64,000 bases of DNA from Cunninghamia lanceolata (Eukaryota; Streptophyta; Pinopsida; Cupressales; Cupressaceae), in contig BSBN01000781.1 in NCBI GenBank assembly GCA_027924645.1, positions 1,736,001 to 1,800,000 on the forward strand, written 5' to 3'. Within the stretch, counting starts at the first letter, position 1. Every line of letters begins with the position of its first letter. The notes beneath the pieces are model-generated. The model had not been told where the DNA came from. It was given only the letters and a program-made list of their open reading frames with translations, and ran no database searches. Shown piece after piece: positions 11,429 through 21,250 of this stretch. The translations under genes and the position numbers were made by a program.

Positions 11429-12672
11429 TGTTATGGAGAAAAAGGGGGAAAAAGGGTTTCATGAATGATATGCCTAGATCCTCCTTTCACACATAACATT
11501 CAAGGACAGTTAACCGAGTTGAATCACAACTTTTGCAAGAGGATTCACCTACAAGTTGATTTTCACTTGTAATGATAAGGAAATTTAGAAATTGATAATT
11601 AATGTGTTAATTTAATGCCCGATTATGCTCAAAACTCTAATTATGCTTAATCATAAACAAACAGATGAATTATGACAAATGCTCACACACAGAGAAGGTA
11701 AATGAAGATCAGATACACACCAGATTTCAAAGTTTAGAATCCTAAAATATAAGGGGCAAAGGACTCCCGCCCAAGTCCAGTGTAATGTTTTCTTCAAGGG
11801 TTTCCAAACTCTGTCTGCTATTGATGACCCCTATTTTTGAGATTTCTACCTCTACAAATCCAGTGGGCAAAGGGACTAGAGCCCAAGCCCTGACTGTGCT
11901 CTTTTCCACTTCTTTCTATTAGATCCAGAATCCTTATCCTCTGTAACACTCCTCTGGAACTCCACTCTCTGCAATTTGATACCTGTCACCTACAATCACA
12001 AAGAGAGGGGTTGGGGGTTGTGGTGTTTAGGAGCTTGGCTCAGTCAAGTCCTATAATAGCATTCAAGCCTTCCAACACCATTGTTTGATAAAGAGTGCAT
12101 ATCCTTGTAGGATAGAGGGAAAAACCAAATAATAAATGATTGATTCAAACACAAATAGATATCACCTCAGAGGTGTAACTCAAATGTAGATCAATATCCT
12201 TCACAACATGAGAAGATGAAACCAAATCTACATAATAAACACAATAACAAGACAAGTCTACTCTACCACAATGAATGCTTTAAGTGCTCTAAAATCATAA
12301 GTTCGCCAAAGTATCATAATCATCTTGTAGTTTACAAATTAAACCGTAAATATGCTTATATATACATTCCCGCTACAAATTTCGTACTTCAAACTTAAGA
12401 TGTCAGTAAGGAAACCTTTTAACGGTCACAAAACCAACAATCAAATTTAGGACCCTGCCAAAATAGGGCAGGACATCAGCACAAGTGCCCTTGCCCCAAG
12501 ACCTATTTTAGGTTAGGGTTAAGTCTCAAAAATGTCCCTCAAGCCCCATTTGACATGGGTTTCAATCCATTTTGTCTCAGGAGTTAATTCTAACATGCAT
12601 GATAAAAAATAAGGGACCCGAGAGCTAAACTTAGGAGGTAAAAGTCCTAGGGGGACATTCTACGACATAACA
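11429..12672 (-). repeat. 5' LTR of Ty3-B
   Basis: The plus-strand edges are TGTTATGGAG at 11429 and CGACATAACA ending at 12672, so the LTR starts and ends with the 7-bp inverted repeat TGTTATG/CATAACA. On the minus strand a TATA box, TGTATATATAAGC, lies at about 12371-12351, some 300 bp from the U3 start, as expected. U5-side sequence holds a loose repeat of GGGCAAAGGACT-CCCAAGTCC (about 11757-11790 and 11868-11897). No second copy is in the window. Confidence 0.55.
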
Positions 12673-13426
12673 AAACCTTGGGGTAACCTTTTTATATATT
12701 TTTCTAGGATTAGATTCCTTTCAAGAGAGGTGGTATACTCAGTATTTCATCTACATTGTGTGCAAAAATACCCATCAATAGAGAGGCCCATAGATTCTAA
12801 ACACCATTTGAACTTCTCTTTGATCACAAACTTAGTTAATGAATCTAAAACATTCATCAAAGTCTCTACCTTAACTAGCTTCACCCTATCATCCTCGACC
12901 ATATCTCTAACAAAATGATATTTTACATCAATATGCTTGGTCTTGGCATGAAATGTCGTGTTCTTAGCTAGGCAGATCACACTCTAACTATCACAATAAA
13001 ATGTCACTGCACTTTATTTTATTCCAATATCTTAACACAGTTTCTTAATCCAAATGAATTCTTTACAAGAATGAGTAGCTTCCATATAATCAGCTTCAAT
13101 AGTGGACAAAGCAAACACAAATTGTTGCTTACTCATCCAACTAATTACACCACCAAATAAATTAAACACATAAGCATTGGTGCATCCTCTTCTATCAACA
13201 TTACCTGCCTAGTCTAAATCCACATAACCATGAATATCAATGGAATGCATGTATCCTATCAAATTACCATGAAAACACAAGGAATACTCTGAGGTACTTC
13301 ACAAATATTTGAATTCTCTTTTAACTGTAGCCCAATGAACTCTACCAGGATTAGACATATATCTAAAAAGAACTCTCACTACTTGGGCAATGTCTGGTCT
13401 AGTATAGACCATAGCATCCTTCAAAC
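12673..13426 (-). pseudogene. Copia-C: fragment of a Ty1/copia RNase H end
   Basis: On the minus strand, 13426 to about 12776 encodes the last part of a copia pol: the RT/RNase H junction (VYTRPDIAQ-like), a decayed RNase H (ADYMEATHSCKE-like) and HAKTKHIDVKYHFVRDMVEDDRVKLVKVETL near the end. It aligns base by base with the same part of Copia-F (31430-32110) and Copia-I. It is cut at 13426 where Ty3-D sequence begins, and its 3' side meets the Ty3-B LTR at 12672. No LTR of its own is visible. Confidence 0.8.
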
Positions 13427-15776
13427 AGTGATGGGTTTAGAAATATTGTCTATGTTAGATGGTTTTTCAAGATAAAATCAAGTGGAGGTTAGTGAAGAAT
13501 ACTAGCATAAGATTGCTTTCACCACTCCATGGGGTACTTTTGTATATCGTAGAATGCCTTTTGGACTAATCAATGCTGGCGCTACCTTCCAAAGAGCAAT
13601 GGACCTAGCCTTCCATGATGAAATGGGTAAGTTCATTGTTATATACCTTGATGATCTAACTATCTTTCCTAAGAATTGTTTAGATCATGCTTATCACTTA
13701 CGACAAGTTCTGGAAAGATGCCACCAACATGGTATTTCCCTCAATCCCAAGAAATCTATTTTTGGGGTAACAGAAGGTATGGTTCTTGGGCACATTGTGT
13801 CCAAAGAAGGTACCAAGATTGATCCTGAGTGAGTCAAATCTATCTAGGGTCTTACTTTTCCCTCAAGTAAGACATCAGTACACTCTTTCTTCAGGAAGGT
13901 GAATTTTCTACAAAGGTTTGTTCCATAGTTTGCAGAAAAGACTCATCATATTGTTGATATGATGAAGAGGAAATCTACTTTCCAATGGAGTACAGAAGGT
14001 AAAGAATCTTTTAATGATATCAAGGAAGAAATTGCACATGCTCAGGTTTTGGTCTGCCCGGATTACACTAAGGATTTCATTATGTATAACTATGCTTTCA
14101 AGCACACTCTATCAGCTATTCTGGTACAATAGAACAAGGAAGGCATCAAATCTCCAATTGCATTTATGAGTTATCCTTTGAAGGCTGATGAACTTAAATA
14201 TTCAGTAATGGAGAAACATGCCTATGTTGTGGACAAGATAGTCAAATATTTCAGGTATTACATTTTAAACTCCCACACCACTGCGTTAGTACCTAATTCA
14301 GCAGTCAAGTCTATCTTAACTCAGCAAGAGTTTGGGAGTAAGAGAGGCATCTGGATTGCTAAGATCTAGGAGTATGATCTAGATATCAAGCCCACCAAGT
14401 TGGTTCATGGGAAAGGCTTGTGTCAGCTGATTGTTGATAATGTACCAAAAGAAATAGGAGATGAGGAAGAAGCAAATGATGAGGTATTTCCCATAGTTTT
14501 GTTTGTCAGTACAACAAATGAATGGTACTCAAATATTGCACACTTCCTCACCTATGGGAAATGTCCTAAAAACTTGTCCTACAAAGAGAAGAGGACAATC
14601 AAACTCAAAGCTGCAAAATTTGTCCAATGGGATAATAGTTTGTATAAAAGGAGTATTGGTGAAATTTTTCTATGTTGCATTGATAAGGTGCAACAAGGTA
14701 AACTGTTGGAATCTTTTCATAGTTTAGCATGTGGTGGACATTTTTCAGCACCAGTGACAGCTCACAATATCTTGTGAGCTAGGTATTACTGGCCCACACT
14801 TTTCTAAGATGCATACAACTAGGTGTGTAAGTGTGAGTTGTGTCAACAGTTTGTGGGTAAACCCAAGTTGGTAGCATTACCCCTCAACCCAGTATTAATT
14901 GAGGAACCTTTTCAGCAGTGGGGTATTGACTTCATTGGTGCAGTGAATCCACAGTCAAGTGCAGGGCATAATTATGTTCTCATGGCAACTGATTACTTCA
15001 CCAAGTGGGTGGAAGCCATCCCAGTGAAGCATGCCACTTCTGAAGTGGTTTATAATTTTCTCAAGGAGAATATCATATCAAGGTTTGGAGTGCCAAACAA
15101 GATAGTAGTGGATAATGCTACTTGTTCCTCTTCTCATGAGATAACTAGCTTCTATTTTGAGTATGGGATCATTCTCACTCATTCATTTGATTACTATCCC
15201 CAAGGGAATGGCCAGGCTGAATCTAGCAATAAGAATCCGGTTACCATCATTAAGACACTAGTTAATGAGAATCAAAGGACCTGACACAAAGCATTGTTTG
15301 ATGCATTGTGGGTAGATTGTATTACACCCAAAAGAGCAATCGGCATGTCACCATTTCATCTTTTGTATGGTCTGAATGCTAAAATACCAATCACATTGGA
15401 GTTGCCTACTTTGAAGTTGGTCAAGGCCATAGAAGATGTAACTTTTCATAGTTCTATTAACAAACGTGTAATGTTCCTTTCTGAAGTTGAGGAACAACAC
15501 ATAAAGATGGTGGATTGCATTGCAGAACATCAAAGTCAAGTAAAGAAACTATTTGACAAGAAGGTGAAATCTTGGAGTTTCCAATTCGGTGATCAAGTGT
15601 TGTTGTGGGACAAAAGAAGAGAGCCAAAAGGAATGCATGGGAAGTTTGATTCTTTGTGGAGAGGCCCTTTTGTTATTCATCAGCTCTGTGGTGAAAATAG
15701 TTTTATTCTGGAATATCAAGATGGAACACCTTTTCTGTTGCCTCATAGTAGACAACATCTAAAGCTTTTCTCGTAG
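13427..15776 (+). pseudogene. Ty3-D pol: partial RT, RNase H and integrase
   Basis: Starts inside RT at SMLDGFSR and continues through MPFGLINAGATFQRAMD and IYLDDL (YLDD box, about 13640-13660). RNase H follows to about 14400 (LVHGKGLCQLI). Integrase shows a zinc finger (HSLACGGHFS near 14730, CELCQQ near 14830), GIDFIG, VDNATCSS and QAESSNK for the DDE triad, and a C-terminal FDSLWRGPFVIHQL barrel ending at 15776. About ten stops interrupt it, many of them TAG at expected Gln codons. No RNase H of the second type lies between RNase H and integrase. This is the oldest-looking pol in the window and hosts Ty3-E and Copia-F downstream. Confidence 0.9.
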
Positions 15777-16283
15777 TGAAGCAACAGATAAGTTTGTAAA
15801 TAATTGTATAGTTTGGTGTCTTTTATTTTAAGTCTTTTTGTGTCTTTTTGTTGTGTCACCTAACTTTATAGCCCAATAGATGGATAAAGGCACTTAGAGA
15901 CTAGAATTTTTCTCCCTTCGATCGTTTCAAAGGATGATCAAAGGAAGCTCCCCAGTTAGAGCCACTTGTTATCCTCAAATTCAGCTACGCTCAATTTGAT
16001 AACCCATATGAAACTTGTCAGTTTCATAACCCACACACTCTAGGCATGCAAAATGAGGCAAATCACATTTTCCCTCGTGTGTGGTCCTCTAGCCTCAAAA
16101 CATCATTCTGAGCATTAACCTTTGTCGATTTGTCAAAATTTATAAAATATATTAAGTTGTAAAATTTCACTTTAGAAAGTTAGGAAATTTTTTGCTTATG
16201 TAGGAGCACTGAATTTTAGCGCCTTTCCATCTTAATGAAAAACTAAAGACGAAAGGTTGAAAAAATTTACTAACCTTGCATAT
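15777..16283 (+). other. Ty3-D region downstream of pol, first piece
   Basis: Non-coding, T-rich after the pol stop (GTGTCTTTTATTTTAAG), like the region after the Ty3-E pol. Its last bases are the left copy of the Ty3-E target duplication (CATAT, 16279-16283). It continues after the insertion at 29861. Confidence 0.6.
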
Positions 16284-17819
16284 TGTAGAGTTTTAACTCT
16301 ACATTTTGATATTATTTAGTTGCGGTGTTCTATAGTTTCTTCTACAGTTTTATGTGCAATTGGTGTCCCAATTTTCCTGCCCACAGAGATCGCCACATGT
16401 TAGCATGGCGGGGTTTTGAGAACCCACAAGGAACTATGCTTCTAAATGACGTGCAAGGCTGCCACATGGAGGAGGTTTTGAAGTAGTTAGCTACAATGCT
16501 CGGTAGTAGTAGATAGTGTCACGTCTCTCCTTTATGGTTCAAAGTTTCTCAGACGCTACCGGAACATGCCACATATCTTGGGCTACATTTCTTTTGTTAA
16601 TTTTATTTCTGTGTGCGGAGCACACCACGTGTCATTACCACCAGACTTTGAGGAGTTACTTTGGTTTGAGGTAGCTGAAACGTGCACAGGAGTGCCACAT
16701 GTTCCTTTTATGCAATATGCAGATAGTGCCACGTGTCCCCTTTTATTAAGTGGCTTTTGAGATACTAAGGTACAAATGGTGGGCCCCAGGATATATAATG
16801 AAGTAAAGTTTCTTAGCTACGGAGTGTGCCACATGTCGCACCTACGTGTGTTTTGAAAGTGAAGAAATGAAACAAGTGCAAAAATGCACACGAGTGTGCC
16901 ATCTGTCCCATTTTTAAGACTCTTGGGAGGCACCATGTATTGAACAGTATAGAGAGGTGGAAAGTGCCAAGTGTCACAATTTATGTTGTTTCTTTGCTAT
17001 CAAATGGGGACTAGCCTAACGTAGCGGAGGATGCCACATAGCATATTTTTCTAGTCATTTGAAACTTGCGGGTGACGCCATGTGTATCAACAAAATTACA
17101 AGTTACGGTGCCAAATTTTTTGGTGTCGCTCAGCCAATGGGCACACAGGAAGGAAATAATTGTAGATTTGAAAAGATCTTGTGTGCCAGTTTGAGTCCCA
17201 ATTGAATTCTAGTGCGGTTACAGGCCATTAAGATTCTAGCAGTTGGGGTGATCTTGAGTCAAATTTTGTGGCTATAAATAGGGGAAGGTTTTGTAACTTA
17301 AGATATACATTGATATTGATAATACAAAGATTTTGTTGCGAGTAGATTGTATCATTTTGCCTTAGTTTAGCTATTTCTAAGAAGGAAGCTGATATATCTG
17401 TGCATGTTTCTATGCCTTTTGTATTTGCCGAATTGTTAATGAAAGAAGCTCTGTTCTATGCCATTGGTGATATTTTCTGTCTCTGTATTAATCTTCTGAT
17501 TTTAGCCTTTGATCTTAAATTCATTTATAATATGTCTATGTTAATCATGCAACATTTTCTATTTAATATAGTTTAATCATGAGAGTTTAATCATTGTGCT
17601 AATTACTAAAATACATTTACATCAGGCGCATCGCCATAGAATTAGAAGCTTTGTTTATTGTATCTGTAATCTTGTTTTTTCTCCCCTTTACCTAAAACCT
17701 CATTGAAAAAAGGAAGAGCCAACTTCTGTAAAATCTAGAGGTTGTTTCAAGTGTCAAGTCCCACATTCTTGAAACTTCCCATGCTGGTGTTGGAATGTGT
17801 GCAATTTTATCCATCAACA
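16284..17819 (+). repeat. Ty3-E 5' LTR
   Basis: Starts TGTAGAGTTTTAACTCTACA, a hairpin, and ends CCATCAACA. U3 carries about 13 copies of a GCCACRTGTC-like motif between 16392 and 17090. The TATA box CTATAAATAGGGG lies at 17272-17284. The U5 part ends in TTCCCATGCTGGTGTTGGAATG...CAACA. It is collinear with 28321-29855. Confidence 0.95.
16392..17095 (+). promoter_or_regulatory. G-box-like motif array in Ty3-E U3
   Basis: Copies of GCCACATGT, GCCACGTGTC and close variants occur near 16392, 16461, 16516, 16567, 16624, 16692, 16726, 16825, 16895, 16931, 16966, 17031 and 17076. Many are preceded by a GCGGAG or ACGGAG-like word about 6-8 bases upstream. GCCACGTGTC is the classical G-box/ABRE core bound by plant bZIP and bHLH factors (established knowledge); that these copies are bound is inference. 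Confidence 0.7.
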
Positions 17820-17844
17820 GTTTTTAGCACTCTCGGTGGGACCT
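17820..17844 (+). promoter_or_regulatory. Putative primer binding site of Ty3-E
   Basis: Directly after the LTR: GTTTTTAGCACTCTCGGTGG. It is not the initiator-Met type. Its shape (TTTRGCRC...TGGGA) recalls the TTGGCGCC...TGTGGGA sites of Tat elements, but it is degraded. Confidence 0.4.
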
Positions 17845-17900
17845 TTCTTGAAATTTTGATCAAGATCGTATGAACCAGAGAGCATCAAGTAGTTAGGGCT

Positions 17901-19335
17901 ATGGACCAACAACAAGAGCACAGTCAACCACTAATCTAGGGATTTTATTTCCTCCATTAGTAACCACTCCAAGAAGAAGGGTAAATTGAGTAGCAACAGT
18001 ACTAGGAATAATCATGGCAGTACCTGCTCCACCACAAAGTTACACAAACTAGAACAATAGTAGCTCCCTTGTCCTCCTGATGCCACTAGATACTTGGGAT
18101 CTGATCCCAGCTAATGCTTTGAAGGCCTTAGTGGAGAAGATGCTAAGACACTAGGAGAACATCTCCAAGATGTGTCAAATGTGTGTGCAATACATGTTAT
18201 AACAGTACAAAACATTTCTATTAGACTGTTGGTGGCTTCTTTTAAAGGGAAGGCTTTAGATTGGTATAGGTCTTTACCCTCAAATTCCATATCTATTTGG
18301 GACTATCTTGGAGATGCCTTCTTTGTAAGATTCAGCGAAAAGGGTGACAAATCTTCCTTGTTGTAGCAATTGATCACTATAAAGAGAGCATCTCAGGAAG
18401 CCATAACAGACTTCAACACTAGGTTCAAAAGATCTAGGATAGAATCCCTCCTGCAACTAGGCCACCATCAGGTATGGCTATTGTATTCTATCTCAAAGCT
18501 TTCAATTCTGATATCTCTGTGATGATACATTCCCTAGGAGGACAAACCCTACCAGAAGTATATGAGTTGGCAGTAAAAGCTGAGAACAATCTAATAGATG
18601 CTGGAAAATTGCCTTTGAGTCCTCCCATGCCTATGTTCCTAGAAATTTCTATTCCCCTGCAACAAGAAATCCCTAATCCACCATCTGTACCTGTGTCCAT
18701 GTACACTTTCCCGACACCTCAACAACCCACTGTGTCAACACCTTTTGCCCCTCCATCTGATATGGATGATGTCGAACATTCTCAGGACCTTTTCAAATGA
18801 GATTATCAATCTCAAAAGGCAACAGACTTCTTACCCAAAACCTTCTTACCATGGATTCCAAGGTAATAGACCCCCATACCAGCCAAACCAATACCAAAGT
18901 GCTTAAAGACCCAACAATCCTCAACCTTCAAACCAATTGGTTATAGTTTCCACAGCATTACAAGTTGTCCCATCCAACCCAAATAGAGAAATGATCCCTG
19001 GACAAAATAACCTAGTGGAAGAGGCCAATGCTTGGTGCTTTCCTTGCAACAATGCCCACATGCCCAGAGATTGTCCTAGGGGCAATTTACAGCAAAAGAT
19101 AGTAGAACAAAGAAGAATGGAAAGCCAAACTATGGTATCTAATGCTCATCCATATCAGTCACTTGGTGTTTAGAATGCAATAATGGTGGCTCAGATGCAA
19201 GGAATGTCTATTCAACAGGAGGAAGAGATTGCCCCAAAACATGCTTTGTTTTCATGGATTGAAGATGAAGAGTCAGTCTTTCTGAATGAAGCATCTACCT
19301 CCAAGAAGCCCTTGGTATAGTCTAATTACTACACC
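17901..19335 (+). pseudogene. Ty3-E gag
   Basis: The likely start is ATG at 17901. The retrotransposon gag core is visible at 18172-18366 (ASFKGKALDWYRSLP, then FFVRFSEKG) and continues after a TAG and a frame change (TDFNTRFKRSR). A Pro-rich tract follows (18600-18760). A CCHC zinc knuckle, CFPCNNAHMPRDC, is encoded at 19036-19074. The gag ends near FSWIEDEESVFLNEAS. At least four stops or frame changes are present. Confidence 0.85.
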
Positions 19336-19350
19336 AGATCAAAAAAGAGG

Positions 19351-20150
19351 ATGGTTGAGAAACCTAAAGCTATAAATAATGAAGTGGTTGGGGTCCCCCC
19401 TTTCCAAACCCACTATAATCCTACTTCAAGACAAGAAGTACCTCAGCCAGCCCAGAATCAAGCAGTCTCTAACCTAGTACTAGAAAGAGCAAGATACCCT
19501 TACTATCCTAAGACACAGACATTGGGGCCCATGAATTTGGTAGAACAGCTAAAGAAGATCCTTGCGCATGTGTTGATATGGGATATGTTAGCTATTCCTG
19601 AGCAAAAAAAATTATTACAAGAAGCTTTGAAGACCCAGACAGATCCTAAAGTTGCTGGTACAAAAGAAGGAGGTATGACTAAAGGTGAGAATCAAAACAA
19701 AGATACTCCATTCCTACAAATAGTCACTATGCTAAATGTTGCACCAGAGGTAAGCAAATCTAAGCCAAATCCATTTTATCTGACTTTAATAGTGGGCAAG
19801 AAACTATTGCACAACTCAATGATAGATTCAAGGGTGTGTACTACAATCATGCCAAAGCAAATAGAAGATGCTTTAAAGATAAAATATGAGCCACTAGCTA
19901 AAGGGGTCATGCAATTAGATGGGAAGTATGTCCAAACCATAGGAAAGATCAAGCAACTCCCATTGCAACTATATACTTGCCCAAATATAATTGTGGACTA
20001 CAAGATATGGTGGTTATTGATATTGCTCTTGTCTTTGGTCTATGCCTATCTAGAGACTTCACATCTAAAATAGGAGGATACATTTCACTTGATTGGTCAT
20101 ATTTGATTTTGAGAACTAAATATGGGACAAAGATGAAGGTGTTGTCTGAG
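19351..20150 (+). pseudogene. Ty3-E aspartic protease region
   Basis: A linker (QLKKILAHVLIWDML...QKKLLQEAL) precedes the retropepsin-like domain. The active site reads MIDSRVCTTIMP at 19819-19854; family members have DSG, so Gly is replaced by Arg and the enzyme should be dead. The rest of the domain (DIALVFGLCLSRDFTSKIGG) is in another frame, so a frameshift lies near 19980. Confidence 0.8.
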
Positions 20151-20429
20151 CCTCTATCTAAGGATCATATCATTGAGGAACCAACCCCAAGAATTGAAGC
20201 ATCTCATGCTATGATGAATAGGGAGGAGAGAGTCTTTGTTGAGGAAATGGGAGACTGGACTGAATATGATCAACAAGAAGAAGAAAAGAGTCAGTTGATG
20301 ACCATGATGCAGAGTGACCCTTATGGTAACTATGACTCTACTGGTTTGGGCACTTATGTTATTTTTTATGAGGGCCAAGAAATACCAAATATTATGAGAA
20401 AAGAAGTATATGAAAAAGAAGATTATGCT

Positions 20430-20840
20430 AGAGACTCAAAAATTTGGACCTTAAACTTTGATGGGGCCAGAAGTAAGAATGGTATTGGGGCAGGTATATG
20501 TCCCACTTCTCCAAATGGAGAAAAATTTCTCACAGCCATACACTTCTAATTTGCCTGCATGAATGAGGCTAAGTATGAGTCTTTGGTGCATGGTCTTATG
20601 TTGGCCAAGAAGAAAGGGATAAAGAATCTAGTGGTCAAAGGAGATTCAAAATTACTTCTGAAATAGATCAGAGAAAAGGCTATGGCAAAGAATGTAAGGA
20701 CAAGATCTAATCGCCATAGGATTTCATATTTAATTGATGGCTTTGATGCTTTTAACATAGAAGTTGTCCCCAGAACTCAAAATACTGAAGTAGACAGAAT
20801 GGTACAAATTGGCTCTCAATTTGACCTAGCAAGTGACCTG
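20430..20840 (+). pseudogene. Ty3-E archaeal-type RNase H upstream of RT
   Basis: The frame reads WTLNFDGARSKNGIGAG (first Asp at 20460-20462), MNEAKYESLVHGLMLAKKKG (Glu), VVKGDSKLL (Asp at 20643-20645) and QNTEVDRMVQIGS (last Asp). This order matches the second, archaeal-type RNase H known from Tat-group elements. There it normally follows the ordinary RNase H; here it precedes RT. Stops at 20547-20549 (TAA) and about 20664 (TAG) break it. It would degrade the RNA strand of RNA/DNA hybrids. Confidence 0.8.
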
Positions 20841-21250
20841 CTCGTTAACAGTGAGGTAGTGAAAGTTATAGTTAGGCCAACAATCCTGGACAATGTCCAG
20901 AACTGGCAAGTCTTTGACAATGATCTTCAGGTGCTTTTATTTCTGCAAGAGTCGGGAGAATTTGCTGACCAATTACAGCCCAAGATTGAAGAAGCATATG
21001 GTGACCAAATTATTCAATTGAAGTCTAATAAGCTCCCAAAGGGATTAATCATGCTAGAAAACCTTTGACCCAGATGATGTGAGCCTAGATAAGAGGAAGT
21101 TTAAGGCAAGCAAAGATGATTATTCTGAGATTCAAGTTAGCGAAGGAAGAAAGTTAAAGGTAGGTAATGCCACTACTTAAGAGGAAAAAGATAAGTTGAT
21201 TTCTTTATGCAACAAGTATGATAGAGTAATTAAATGGGCCTATGATGACC
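20841..21250 (+). other. Ty3-E linker between RNase H and RT
   Basis: A readable stretch (VRPTILDNVQNWQVFDNDLQVLL) leads into heavily broken sequence. No known domain is recognised. Confidence 0.5.
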
